From Muribaculaceae bacterium (GTDB lineage Bacteria > Bacteroidota > Bacteroidia > Bacteroidales > Muribaculaceae): a stretch of DNA of 22,464 bases. Position 1 is the stretch's first letter; each line of letters opens with the position of its first letter. The translations under genes were made by a program, and so were the position numbers. The DNA is taken from the NCBI GenBank assembly GCA_017545095.1, contig JAFYCU010000151.1, positions 1 to 22,464 of the forward strand. The letters run 5' to 3'. Positions 1-7,131 of this stretch are shown here, in pieces. The notes beneath the pieces are model-generated. The model made no database searches. It was not told the origin of the DNA and saw only the letters and a program-made list of their open reading frames with translations.

Positions 1-81
1 CCTTTAGCTCGCGACCGAATGGGAGCAAACCCCTGTGACAAAACGCCCACACGAGTCCCCCTCCCCGTCTGTTGTTTCATC

Positions 82-125
82 CCGGGGGCAGCGCCCCCGG
101 CTAGGGTCTAACGCCCTTTCAGGGC
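82..125. repeat. REP-like double hairpin
   Basis: Two adjacent hairpins lie in non-coding DNA. The first is CCGGGGGC (82-89) pairing with GCCCCCGG (93-100) across a 3-base loop. The second is GCCCT (113-117) pairing with AGGGC (121-125). The arrangement resembles dispersed extragenic palindromes. It lies about 100 bases past the fucosidase stop on the minus strand and has no T run, so it is not a convincing terminator. No coding sequence is supported in 1-223. Confidence 0.55.
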
Positions 126-130
126 TAACT

Positions 131-152
131 GGGGACAACTTTGCGATAGTTA
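131..152 (-). repeat. Dispersed module, copy 1 (GCGAAGTTG family)
   Basis: Read on the minus strand this is TAACTATCGCAAAGTTGTCC plus two more C. It closely resembles 3343-3367 (plus strand) and 3527-3552 (minus strand). All three copies are intergenic. The function is unknown. Confidence 0.5.
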
Positions 153-156
153 CCTC

Positions 157-186
157 CCGCAATGCAGAAAGCCGCAATGCAGAAGG
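157..186. repeat. Tandem 15-mer, two copies
   Basis: CCGCAATGCAGAAAG (157-171) is followed directly by CCGCAATGCAGAAGG (172-186), with 14 of 15 bases identical. It is non-coding and lies downstream of the fucosidase gene. The GCAATGC core is similar to bases 7132-7138. Confidence 0.6.
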
Positions 187-223
187 GGTTTGGAGAGTTT
201 TCAGCTATCCTTTGGTTCGCTAA

Positions 224-1591
224 TCACTCGATGGCGAGGGCGTAGGAGTCGGGTTGGAGGCCGCGTGGCAGGTGCACGGTGACGCGGTTGCCGTTCACTT
301 GGTGCTTGAGTGTCTTGCCGGTGGCGAGCAGGCGCACTCGGCGCACGGGGCGGTGGGTGTTCCAGCTTATCGTGGAGGGCAGTTCCCCGCCGTCGGGCAA
401 CGCGTAGATGGCATAGTGCCGTAGGCCGTCGGGCGAGGCGGCGAACCACAGGTTGCCGTCGTGGTAGTGCGGGGTGATGGTGGTGCCGTAGATGGCCTCA
501 CCGTTAGCGCGGAGCCAGCGTCCCACGGCTTGCAGTCGCTCCACGGCCTCGGGCTGGATGAGTCCTTCTGGGGTGGGACCCACGCCCAGTGCCAGACAGC
601 CGCCTTTGGCCACCACCTCGGCCAGCGTGTTCACCACCTGCCGCGCACTCTTCCAGCGTGGGCGCGGCACCCAGCCCCAGTCGTCGCTCAGCGGGATGCA
701 GCTCTCCCACGGATAGGGCAGCTGCGCCTCGGGGATGGTGCGCTCGGGGGTTTGGTAGTTCTCGTAGGGGCCGCGAATGGTGCGGTCAACGATGATGAGA
801 CCCGGCTGATGGCTGCGTGCCATGAGCGCGAGGCGGTCCATATGGATGTCCTGGTGGTTCTCGGCGCACACCCAGCCGCCATCGAGCCACAGGATGTCGA
901 TGGGGCCGTAGCCGCTAAGGATTTCCTCGAGCTGCCTGTGGGTGAATTGGCAGAACTGCTCCCAGCGCCACGGGTAGCGGTCGATGGGATAAGTGGTGTT
1001 GCGCCCACGGTTGGGGTAAACGTCCCACCAGTAGAGCTGGCTGTGCCAGTCGGGCTTGGAGAAATAGGTTCCCAGCATGAACTGCCGGTTGGCGAAGGCC
1101 TGCATCACGTGTCGCAGCACATCGCTGCGCGGGTCGCCGGCAAAGGCGTGCCGGGTGATGTTGTAGTCGGTTTGCTGTGTGTTCCACATGCAGAACCCGT
1201 CGTGGTGCTTGGTGGTGAAAATCATGTATTTCATGCCCGCGTCGTGCATCACGTCGGCCCACTGCTGCGGGTCGAACAGGCGCGGGTTGAACTCGTCGGC
1301 CAGGCCGAAGTACCACTGCTTGTAGTGCTCAAAGGTCTGCGTGGTGTCGCGTGTGATCCACGACTCGTTGCATATCGACCACGACTCCACGATGCCGGGC
1401 ACCGAGTAGATGCCCCAGTGCAGCAGCACGCCGAACTTGAGGCCCTGCCAGCGGTGGAGCTTGTCGAGCACCAGCGCATCGGTGGGCCACTGATAATCGT
1501 TGGCGGCCGACTGCTGGTGCACATTCTCCTGCGCTGCGCACAGCAGCCCAGCCCACAGGGCAAGAAACAACAAACATGTTTGCTTTTTCAT
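224..1591 (-). CDS. Alpha-L-fucosidase, GH29, secreted
   Basis: This is a predicted secreted alpha-L-fucosidase of glycoside hydrolase family 29, releasing L-fucose from glycans by a retaining mechanism. The start at 1591 is chosen because it opens directly on a signal peptide (MKKQTCLLFLALWAGLLCAA, residues 1-20, cleavage near CAA-Q). The longer frame from 1639 adds 16 residues unlike any signal peptide. Family motifs are LHWGIYSVPG (57-66), KHHDGF (128-133) and ILWLDGGW (233-240), where Asp237 matches the GH29 catalytic nucleophile. The acid/base residue cannot be assigned by eye. The length of 455 aa is normal for a GH29 catalytic domain with a short C-terminal beta region. The gene lies 93 bases after murF on the same strand. 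No SusC/SusD genes are visible, so it does not look like part of a polysaccharide utilisation locus. The natural substrate, such as mucin or milk glycans, is an inference. Confidence 0.9.
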   Translation of the reverse strand: MKKQTCLLFLALWAGLLCAAQENVHQQSAANDYQWPTDALVLDKLHRWQGLKFGVLLHWGIYSVPGIVESWSICNESWITRDTTQTFEHYKQWYFGLADEFNPRLFDPQQWADVMHDAGMKYMIFTTKHHDGFCMWNTQQTDYNITRHAFAGDPRSDVLRHVMQAFANRQFMLGTYFSKPDWHSQLYWWDVYPNRGRNTTYPIDRYPWRWEQFCQFTHRQLEEILSGYGPIDILWLDGGWVCAENHQDIHMDRLALMARSHQPGLIIVDRTIRGPYENYQTPERTIPEAQLPYPWESCIPLSDDWGWVPRPRWKSARQVVNTLAEVVAKGGCLALGVGPTPEGLIQPEAVERLQAVGRWLRANGEAIYGTTITPHYHDGNLWFAASPDGLRHYAIYALPDGGELPSTISWNTHRPVRRVRLLATGKTLKHQVNGNRVTVHLPRGLQPDSYALAIE

Positions 1592-1684
1592 CAACCGATT
1601 CACTATTTCAAGGTTCAAACCACTATCACACAAAATCATTCCAGCCAGAACCGTGAACCAAATAGAGACACTTATCCCTTAAGT

Positions 1685-3025
1685 CTACAGATGTTCGGGC
1701 AACTCAAAGAGGCGTGTGCCGTTGGAGCCTTTGATGAGGATGCAGCGGCCTTGTGGAGGAGCTGCGGCGATGGCGGCCTTGACCTGCTCCACATCGGGGT
1801 ATTTCGGGTAGGGACAGTCGATGCCGTCGAACTCATGTCCCACGAGCCACACGGTGGGGATATGGCTGTCGCGTAGCCGCTCCACCAGGCGCTCATGCTC
1901 TTCGCGGCTGCTCTCGCCCAGTTCGCGCATCTCGCCTATGATGGCCATCTTGGGGCTGTCCACCGCCATGAGGTCGAAGTTGCGCAAGGCGGCCTCCATC
2001 GACGTGGGGTTGGCCTTGTAGGCATCCACAATCAGTTTGTTGTGCTGGGTGGCAAGCAGCTGCGAGCGGTTGTTGCTGGGTGTGTAACCCTCGATAGCTT
2101 GGCCAATCAGGTCGGGAGTCACCCCAAAATGGCGGCCCACGGCCACGGCGGCCAGCACATTGTCGATGTTGTAGCTGCCGATGAGGTGGGTCGATAGGTT
2201 GTGCCACGGCCCTGCCTGCCCATCAACGTTCTCGCGCCAGCGCAGTCGCAGGAAGGGGTCGCAGGCCACCACCTCGCCGCACACGCGGCAGCGGCTCTTG
2301 TCGGCGTGGTGCGTGTAGCCGGTCGTGGTCACGGTGGCGGGCAGGATGCGGGTGAGGTGGTCGTTGTCGGCATTCACAAAGATGTGGGATTCGGGGCGCG
2401 AGGCCAGGAAATCATACAGCTCGCCCTTGGTGCGCACCACGCCCTCGAACGAGCCAAAGCCCTGCAGGTGAGCCTTGCCCACATTGGTGATCAAGCCGCA
2501 GGTGGGCTCGGCAGTTTCGGCCAGCGTGCGTATGTCGCCAGGGTGGCTGGCGCCCATCTCCACGATGGCCAGCGTGTGCTCGGGCCGCAGACGCAGCAAC
2601 GTCTTGGGCACGCCCACGTCGTTGTTGAAGTTACCCTCGGTGGCCATCACCTGATGGGTGGTCGACAGCACGGCGCGAAGCAGCTCCTTGGTGGTGGTTT
2701 TGCCGTTGGTGCCGGTGACACCCACCACCGGGATGCTGAACTGGCGGCGGTGTTCGCGTGCCAGGTCCTTGAACGCCTGCAGCGTGTCGGGCACGAGCAT
2801 CAAGCGTGCTGCATCGCCGCCCTGTGCCACATAGTCGTCCACCACCTGAGGGTCGCTCACCACAGCCATGGCGCACCCTTTGCCAAGGGCTTGGACAGCA
2901 AAGCGGTTGCCGTCGAAGGTGTCGCCCTTGAGGGCTATAAAGATGCTGCCCTCGGGGCAGTCGCGACTGTCGGTGGTCACCACCGGGTGCTGGCGATAGA
3001 AGTCATAAAGTTGTTTGATGTCCAT
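1685..3025 (-). CDS. murF: UDP-N-acetylmuramoyl-tripeptide--D-alanyl-D-alanine ligase
   Basis: MurF is the last cytoplasmic Mur ligase. It joins the dipeptide D-Ala-D-Ala to UDP-MurNAc-tripeptide using ATP. The N-terminal UDP-substrate domain is recognisable (TTDSRDCPEGSIFIALKG, about 17-34). The central ATPase domain carries the P-loop GTNGKTT (105-111). It also has EMGASHPGDI (156-165), NVGKAHLQGFGS (181-192) and the downstream KGE (200-202), all typical of MurF. The protein is 446 aa, the usual size. The start at 3025 is the first ATG and aligns with the family N terminus. It is divergent from ddl, which makes its dipeptide substrate. The nearest upstream promoter-like sequence (3232-3262) sits ahead of a decayed gene fragment, leaving a leader of about 200 nt filled with repeats. 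Confidence 0.95.
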   Translation of the reverse strand: MDIKQLYDFYRQHPVVTTDSRDCPEGSIFIALKGDTFDGNRFAVQALGKGCAMAVVSDPQVVDDYVAQGGDAARLMLVPDTLQAFKDLAREHRRQFSIPVVGVTGTNGKTTTKELLRAVLSTTHQVMATEGNFNNDVGVPKTLLRLRPEHTLAIVEMGASHPGDIRTLAETAEPTCGLITNVGKAHLQGFGSFEGVVRTKGELYDFLASRPESHIFVNADNDHLTRILPATVTTTGYTHHADKSRCRVCGEVVACDPFLRLRWRENVDGQAGPWHNLSTHLIGSYNIDNVLAAVAVGRHFGVTPDLIGQAIEGYTPSNNRSQLLATQHNKLIVDAYKANPTSMEAALRNFDLMAVDSPKMAIIGEMRELGESSREEHERLVERLRDSHIPTVWLVGHEFDGIDCPYPKYPDVEQVKAAIAAAPPQGRCILIKGSNGTRLFELPEHL

Positions 3026-3028
3026 ATT

Positions 3029-3070
3029 GAGTTATGAGTCATGAGTTAAGAGTTACGAGTGATGAGTGAG
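3029..3070. repeat. Heptamer array, GAGTTAT family
   Basis: Six consecutive 7-base units start just upstream of the murF ATG: gagttat, gagtcat, gagttaa, gagttac, gagtgat, gagtgag. Every unit begins GAGT and the phase is unbroken. The same family recurs at 20676-20703. Confidence 0.85.
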
Positions 3071-3204
3071 TAGAGCGAGACTCCGTCTCGCCGTGCACCG
3101 ACAAGGCTCGGCAGATACTGGGTTTTGTCGGCAAAATATTTACCCTCGAGGCGCACCTGCTTGAAGTGGCAGATGCAATAGGGAATGAGTTTCACGTTGT
3201 CCAT
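3046..3204 (-). pseudogene. N-terminal remnant of AAA-ATPase-like / PD-(D/E)XK family gene
   Basis: The ATG at 3204 opens a 52-codon frame beginning MDNVKLIPYCICHFKQVR. About the first 34 residues (roughly 3204-3103) match what I know of the N terminus of the AAA-ATPase-like family (PF09820), often fused to a PD-(D/E)XK nuclease domain and abundant in Bacteroidales: an IPYGI-DF-K-(L/I)R-E---Y-VDKT-YI pattern. Here IPYCICHFKQVRLEGKYFADKTQYLPSL fits that pattern except for some consensus positions. The following RPRRFGKS Walker region is absent. The frame instead runs into a hairpin (3075-3091) and the heptamer array, and stops at 3046. Full members have about 500 residues, so this is a broken 5' end. 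The frame could still be translated as a short leader peptide. The family assignment is from memory of the motif. Confidence 0.6.
3075..3091. repeat. Hairpin repeat GCGAGAC-TCC-GTCTCGC
   Basis: A perfect 7-bp stem with a 3-base loop lies between the heptamer array and the AAA-ATPase-like remnant. It is probably a dispersed extragenic palindrome. It falls inside the inferred murF leader RNA, where it could form a stem. Confidence 0.5.
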
Positions 3205-3231
3205 AATCGTGGAGCATTTGAGTTTGGTTGG

Positions 3232-3262
3232 CAAAGTTACTGCAAAATGAGTGCAATGGCAA
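3232..3262 (-). promoter_or_regulatory. Bacteroidota-type promoter upstream of the remnant and murF
   Basis: On the minus strand TAACTTTG (3239-3232) matches the -7 consensus TAnnTTTG, with TTG at 3262-3260 about 20 bases upstream. Transcription would start near 3225, about 20 nt before the remnant's ATG and about 200 nt before murF. It probably belonged to the lost gene and may now serve murF. The core TTTGCAGTAACTTTGC is identical to the ddl promoter core. Confidence 0.6.
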
Positions 3263-3342
3263 GAAATAGGCAAACAAAATGCAATTTTGATTTGACGACA
3301 GCTGCACCTCATTATCACCTCATTCATACAAAGCCAAAAAAC

Positions 3343-3367
3343 TTGGCAACTACCGCGAAGTTGCCCC
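3343..3367 (+). repeat. Dispersed module, copy 2 (GCGAAGTTG family)
   Basis: TTGGCAACTACCGCGAAGTT followed by GCCCC. It matches the reverse complement of 3527-3552 at most positions, so the two copies form an inverted pair about 160 bases apart. A third copy is at 131-152. Confidence 0.55.
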
Positions 3368-3396
3368 CTATTAAAATTGGGAGCTTTTAGCTGCTT

Positions 3397-3505
3397 CCCT
3401 AAAATAGGGGAGCTGTCACGAAGTGACTGAGGGGTATGACAAAGCAATTGGGTATCAATGATTTGGAAATTATACTCCCCCCAGCCCCCTCTAACTTAGA
3501 GGGGG
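3397..3505. repeat. Cluster of three short hairpins (GTCAC-GAA-GTGAC type)
   Basis: CCCTA/TAGGG (3397-3401 with 3405-3409), GTCAC/GTGAC (3415-3419 with 3423-3427) and CCCCCTCTA/TAGAGGGGG (3485-3493 with 3497-3505) each have a 3-base loop. GGGAGCTG follows the first and third stems. The composition resembles intergenic palindromic repeats seen widely in Bacteroidota. No nearby T run suggests termination. Confidence 0.6.
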
Positions 3506-3526
3506 AGCTGTTGAAACAATCATTGT

Positions 3527-3552
3527 GGAGACAACTTCACGATAATTGCCAA
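3527..3552 (-). repeat. Dispersed module, copy 3 (GCGAAGTTG family)
   Basis: On the minus strand this reads TTGGCAATTATCGTGAAGTT followed by GTCTCC. It is the inverted partner of 3343-3367 and lies just upstream of the ddl promoter. Confidence 0.55.
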
Positions 3553-3567
3553 AAAACTTTGCCTTTT

Positions 3568-3600
3568 ATTTTGCATTTTGCTCGGTTTGCAGTAACTTTG
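3568..3600 (+). promoter_or_regulatory. ddl promoter, Bacteroidota type
   Basis: ATTTTG (3568-3573) is a -33 element, followed after 19 bases by TAACTTTG (3593-3600), the -7 consensus. Transcription should start near 3607, giving a leader of about 16 nt before the ddl ATG at 3623. Confidence 0.75.
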
Positions 3601-3622
3601 CACGTTTAATTCGACATCAGAC

Positions 3623-4627
3623 ATGAACAGCAACAAACGCAACATAGCCATCGTGTGTGGTGGCGACAGCTCGGAGCATGAGGTGTCGCTGCGCTCGGCA
3701 CAGGGATTGAACGGTTTTTTCGACCACAACCGCTACAACATCCACACTGTGGTGGTGAAGGGGCTTGACTGGCACGTGAACCTGCCCGATGGCGGCACGA
3801 CACCCATCGACCGCAACGACTTCTCGTTCACCCACAAGGGGGAGAAAGTGAAATTCGACTATGCCTATATCACCATCCACGGCACACCGGGCGAGAACGG
3901 CATCATTCAGGGCTACTTTGACCTGCTGCGCGTGCCCTACAGCACATGCAACGTGCTGGTGGAGGCGCTCACATTCAACAAGTTTGCGCTGGTTAACTAT
4001 CTGCGTGCTTTCGGTGTGAACGTGGCCGACAGCGTGCTGCTGCGCCGGGGCGAGGAGGGGCGTTACAGCGCAGCCGATATCGAGCGTCTGGTGGGCATTC
4101 CCTGCTTTGTGAAGCCCGTGGCCGACGGCTCCAGCTTTGGCATCACCAAGGTGAAAAGCGCCGACCAGCTGGCAGCGGCCCTCGACAAAGCCTTTGCGCA
4201 GTGCGACAGCGTGATGGCCGAGCGTTTCCTCGATGGCACCGAGGTCACCGTGGGTTGCTACAAAACGCGCGACAAGGCCGTGGTGTTCCCGGTCACCGAG
4301 GTCGTTACCGACAACGAGTTCTTCGACTACGATGCCAAGTACAACGGTCAGGTGGATGAAATCACGCCGGCACGCATCTCCGATGAACTCACCTCCGCAC
4401 TACAGCAGGAAACGAGCCGCATCTACGACATCCTGCACTGCAACGGCATCATTCGCATCGACTACATCATCACACGCAATGCCGACGGCTCCGACCGCAT
4501 CAACCTGCTGGAAATCAACACCACACCGGGCATGACCGCCACCAGCTTCATTCCGCAGCAGGTGCGCGCCGCAGGACTGGAGATGGCCTATGTGCTTACC
4601 GACATCGTGGAGAACCAAATAAGTTAG
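3623..4627 (+). CDS. ddl: D-alanine--D-alanine ligase
   Basis: Ddl is a cytoplasmic ATP-grasp ligase that condenses two D-alanines into D-Ala-D-Ala, the substrate of MurF. The N-terminal motif CGGDSSEHEVSL (12-23) corresponds to the family's GG-S-EHEVS. GTPGENGIIQGYFD (87-100) and CFVKPVADGSSFGITKV (161-177) mark the ATP-grasp fold. IRIDYI (277-282) and LLEINTTPGMT (295-305) carry the Mg-binding and substrate loop residues. The length of 334 aa is normal. The start at 3623 lies about 16 nt after the predicted transcription start and opens directly into the family N terminus. The stop overlaps the first base of a heptamer array (4627-4647). Confidence 0.96.
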   Translation: MNSNKRNIAIVCGGDSSEHEVSLRSAQGLNGFFDHNRYNIHTVVVKGLDWHVNLPDGGTTPIDRNDFSFTHKGEKVKFDYAYITIHGTPGENGIIQGYFDLLRVPYSTCNVLVEALTFNKFALVNYLRAFGVNVADSVLLRRGEEGRYSAADIERLVGIPCFVKPVADGSSFGITKVKSADQLAAALDKAFAQCDSVMAERFLDGTEVTVGCYKTRDKAVVFPVTEVVTDNEFFDYDAKYNGQVDEITPARISDELTSALQQETSRIYDILHCNGIIRIDYIITRNADGSDRINLLEINTTPGMTATSFIPQQVRAAGLEMAYVLTDIVENQIS

Positions 4628-4647
4628 CTACGAGCTACAAGCTACAA
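4627..4647. repeat. Heptamer array, GCTACAA family
   Basis: Three 7-base units, gctacga, gctacaa and gctacaa, begin on the last base of the ddl stop codon. They are followed immediately by the GTGGCGCAGTGCGGC box. Confidence 0.75.
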
Positions 4648-4662
4648 GTGGCGCAGTGCGGC
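4648..4662. repeat. GTGGCGCARTGCGGC box, copy 1
   Basis: GTGGCGCAGTGCGGC has a near-palindromic core CGCA-G-TGCG. It matches 7127-7141 at 14 of 15 positions. Both copies come directly after a heptamer array and directly follow a gene (ddl, ftsH). Confidence 0.6.
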
Positions 4663-4666
4663 ACTT

Positions 4667-4708
4667 GAATCTCGCATCTTGAATCTCACATCTTGAATCT
4701 CGCATCTT
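4667..4708. repeat. Heptamer array, GAATCTC/GCATCTT alternating
   Basis: Six 7-base units alternate gaatctc and gcatctt (once acatctt), which equals three copies of a 14-mer. The array ends 14 bases before the rsfS start codon and so occupies most of the ddl-rsfS gap. No clear TAnnTTTG promoter for rsfS was found here. Confidence 0.85.
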
Positions 4709-4722
4709 AAAAATAGTTTTTT

Positions 4723-5082
4723 ATGACCGATAACCAAACACTTGTAAAAACCATCATCGAGGGTGCCCAGGAGAAGAAAGGGCACAATATCACTTATGTT
4801 GACCTGACCGGCATTGAGTCGGCTCCCACCGAGGGTTTTGTGCTCGTCACTGGCAACACCCCTATCCAGGTGGATGCCGTGGCCGACAGCATTCGTGAAT
4901 ATGTGGAGAAAACCATAGGTGTCAGGCCGTTCAACTACGATGGCTATCAGAACTCTCAGTGGATCGTGATTGACTATGGCACGGTTTTTGCACATGTCTT
5001 TCTGCCCGACTTTCGTGAACGCTACCGCTTAGAGGAACTCTGGGCCGATGCCGTGATCACCAACACGCCGGACGTTATTTAA
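4723..5082 (+). CDS. rsfS: Ribosomal silencing factor RsfS
   Basis: RsfS binds ribosomal protein L14 (uL14) on the 50S subunit and blocks joining with the 30S, damping translation in starvation. The 119-aa protein fits the family. It shows YVDLTGI (25-31), the conserved WIVIDYGTVFAHVF (80-93), matching the W--(I/L)D(Y/F)G--(V/I)-H(V/I)F signature, and RERYRLEELWADA (98-110), matching the R--Y-LE-LW-DA end motif. The ATG at 4723 is the first in frame. ftsH starts 3 bases after its stop, so the two genes are almost certainly co-transcribed. The same pair is common in Bacteroidales. Confidence 0.93.
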   Translation: MTDNQTLVKTIIEGAQEKKGHNITYVDLTGIESAPTEGFVLVTGNTPIQVDAVADSIREYVEKTIGVRPFNYDGYQNSQWIVIDYGTVFAHVFLPDFRERYRLEELWADAVITNTPDVI

Positions 5083-5085
5083 ATT

Positions 5086-7098
5086 ATGGCTAATCAACAA
5101 CGACGCAAAGGATTCAAGCTGAACCTGTATTGGATGTATGGCCTCATCACGGTGGGCCTGCTGTCGATGTACTGGCTCGGCGACCAGTCGCTCACTCGCG
5201 AGATGAGCATGACCGAGTTTGAAAACACGGTCAAGAGTGGCGGTGTGACGAAAATCATCGTTTACACCAACAACAACGAGGCTGAGGCTGTGCTCGGCGA
5301 CTCGCTGGCACGTGTGGTGTTTAAAGCCGAGGGTTACGAACCCAAGAAAGGCGTGCAGGCCAAGGCCAAGACCGACATCCCCTCGAGCGACAAGTTCACC
5401 GACAAGGTGGAGGCTTGGCGGCAGGAGGGTGTGTTCACCGGCGAGGTGACCTATGAGAAGGGTAGCGACTATGGTGCCTGGATTTGGTCGTTCGGACCCA
5501 TCATCCTGTTGGTGGTGTTCTGGGTGCTCATCATGCGGCGCATGGGAAGCGGCGGCGTGGGCGGTGGTGGAGGCATCTTCAGCGTGGGCAAGAGCAAGGC
5601 CATGCTCTTCGACAAGGACAACGCCGTGAAGGTGACCTTCAACGATGTGGCCGGCTTGGCCGAAGCCAAGGTGGAGATAGCCGAAATCGTGGACTTCCTC
5701 AAGAATCCTGAGCACTACACCGAGCTGGGCGGCAAGATTCCCAAGGGGGCGTTGCTCGTGGGGCCTCCGGGCACCGGCAAGACGCTGCTCGCCAAGGCCG
5801 TGGCCGGCGAGGCCAACGTGCCGTTCTTCTCGATGTCGGGTTCCGACTTTGTGGAGATGTTTGTGGGTGTGGGTGCCAGCCGTGTGCGCGACCTGTTCCG
5901 GCAAGCCAAGGAAAAAGCCCCCTGCATCGTGTTCATCGACGAGATTGATGCGGTGGGACGTGCCCGTGGCCGCAATGCCAACATGGGCGGCAACGACGAG
6001 CGCGAGAACACCCTGAACCAGCTTCTCACCGAGATGGACGGCTTTGGCAGCAACAGCGGCGTGATTATCCTCGCCGCCACCAACCGGGCCGACATCCTCG
6101 ACAAGGCTCTGCTGCGTGCCGGACGTTTCGACCGCCAGATTTATGTGGAACTGCCCGAGCTGAGCGACCGCAAGGAAATCTTCGAGGTACACCTGCGCAA
6201 CGTGAAAACCGACGGCAGCGTCGACATCGACCAGCTCTCGCGCCAGACTCCCGGTTTCTCGGGCGCCGACATCGCCAACGTGTGCAACGAGGCCGCCCTC
6301 ATCGCCGCACGACGCAGCAAGCAGGCCGTGCAGCGGCAGGACTTCATGGATGCTATCGACCGCATCATTGGCGGTCTGGAGAAAAAATCGAAGGTCATCA
6401 CCGAGGAGGAGCGCCGTTCCATCGCCATCCACGAGGCCGGACATGCCACAGTGAGCTGGCATCTGCGCTATGCCGACCCCCTCATCAAGGTCACCATCGT
6501 GCCCCGAGGCAAAGCATTGGGAGCCGCATGGTATATGCCCGAGGAGCGCCAAATCGAGCCTAAACAAGCGCTGCTTGACAAGCTGTGCTCGCTGCTCGCC
6601 GGCCGCAAAGCCGAGGAGATGTTCCTAGGGTTTGTCGACACCGGTGCCCTCAACGACCTGGAACGCGCCACCAAGATAGCCTATGCCATGGTCACCTACT
6701 ACGGCATGAGCAACCACCTGCCCAACATCTCCTACTACGACTCGTCGGGCCAAGCCTACGGCTTCACCAAGCCCTACAGCGAGGAGCGTGCGCGTGCCAT
6801 CGACGACGAGGTGCAGGAAATCATCGACAGTCAGTATCAGCGCGCGGGCGAGATTCTGCAACAATACCAGGATGGGCACCACGCCTTGGCCGACCTGCTC
6901 GTGCAGCGCGAGGTCATCTACACCGAGGATGCCGAGCGCATCTTTGGCAAGCGGCAGTGGACCAGTCGCACCGAGCAAATCCTGCAAGAGGGCGAGGAAC
7001 GCAAGCGTCAGCAAGAGGGCGAAGTGAGTGCCGAACCCGACACGACTGCCGACTCGCAAGCCCCCGCCGACACCACACCGCCGCCGTTTGTCAGATAG
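5086..7098 (+). CDS. ftsH: ATP-dependent zinc metalloprotease FtsH
   Basis: FtsH is a membrane-anchored hexameric AAA+ protease that extracts and degrades misfolded membrane proteins and short-lived regulators. Two membrane segments (about 14-31 and 134-150) enclose a periplasmic domain. The AAA module has Walker A GPPGTGKT (226-233), Walker B IVFIDEID (281-288) and the second region of homology ATNRAD...AGRFDR (331-350). The zinc site is HEAGH (449-453), with the probable third ligand Asp524 in ALNDLERAT. The protein is 670 aa, slightly long because of a charged, then Pro/Thr-rich C-terminal tail (about 635-670). The glycine-rich stretch after the second membrane segment (155-163) is a flexible linker. 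It is translationally close to rsfS (3-base gap). A strong terminator follows at 7175. Confidence 0.97.
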   Translation: MANQQRRKGFKLNLYWMYGLITVGLLSMYWLGDQSLTREMSMTEFENTVKSGGVTKIIVYTNNNEAEAVLGDSLARVVFKAEGYEPKKGVQAKAKTDIPSSDKFTDKVEAWRQEGVFTGEVTYEKGSDYGAWIWSFGPIILLVVFWVLIMRRMGSGGVGGGGGIFSVGKSKAMLFDKDNAVKVTFNDVAGLAEAKVEIAEIVDFLKNPEHYTELGGKIPKGALLVGPPGTGKTLLAKAVAGEANVPFFSMSGSDFVEMFVGVGASRVRDLFRQAKEKAPCIVFIDEIDAVGRARGRNANMGGNDERENTLNQLLTEMDGFGSNSGVIILAATNRADILDKALLRAGRFDRQIYVELPELSDRKEIFEVHLRNVKTDGSVDIDQLSRQTPGFSGADIANVCNEAALIAARRSKQAVQRQDFMDAIDRIIGGLEKKSKVITEEERRSIAIHEAGHATVSWHLRYADPLIKVTIVPRGKALGAAWYMPEERQIEPKQALLDKLCSLLAGRKAEEMFLGFVDTGALNDLERATKIAYAMVTYYGMSNHLPNISYYDSSGQAYGFTKPYSEERARAIDDEVQEIIDSQYQRAGEILQQYQDGHHALADLLVQREVIYTEDAERIFGKRQWTSRTEQILQEGEERKRQQEGEVSAEPDTTADSQAPADTTPPPFVR

Positions 7099-7103
7099 GC
7101 TAC

Positions 7104-7131
7104 AAATAACAAGTAATAAGGGATAAGTGGC
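7104..7131. repeat. Degenerate heptamer array after ftsH
   Basis: Four imperfect 7-base units, aaataac, aagtaat, aagggat and aagtggc, begin 5 bases after the ftsH stop. The phase is preserved although the sequence has drifted. The array runs into the GTGGCGCAATGCGGC box, the same order as after ddl. Confidence 0.5.

Larger units (their letters stand above)
3205..3622. other. Repeat-rich intergenic region upstream of ddl
   Basis: This gap of over 400 bases holds two outward-facing TAnnTTTG promoters at its ends. Between them are two copies of the GCGAAGTTG-family module in opposite orientation (3343-3367 and 3527-3552) and three hairpins (3397-3409, 3415-3427, 3485-3505). A minus-strand frame reaching back to 3447 and a plus-strand frame at 3166-3390 run through these repeats and look non-coding. 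Confidence 0.6.

Noticed and set aside
35..223. Open frame of 62 codons at the left edge
   Set aside because: It runs through the double hairpin and the tandem 15-mer, is low in sequence complexity and matches no family.
1592..1684. Separate promoter for the fucosidase gene
   Set aside because: No TAnnTTTG with suitable spacing was found in the 93-base gap. Read-through from murF or a non-consensus promoter are both possible.
3073..3090. AGAGCGAGACTCCGTCTC resembles the tail of a human Alu element
   Set aside because: It is a self-complementary 7-bp hairpin with its stem completed by bacterial-type flanks, with no other Alu sequence around it. A chance match is far more likely than contamination.
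3205..3447. N-terminal extension of the remnant frame back to 3447
   Set aside because: It translates through hairpin repeats and upstream of the promoter. Only the part from ATG 3204 resembles a protein family.
5029..6567. Long open frame of 512 codons on the minus strand, antisense to ftsH
   Set aside because: It lies wholly opposite a certain gene, is rich in His/Val/Gly/Leu as expected from reversed GC-rich codons, and shows no family motif. The same applies to the frames at 461-1876 (+), 2201-3037 (+), 8049-9302 (-), 9692-10528 (+) and 16590-17798 (+).
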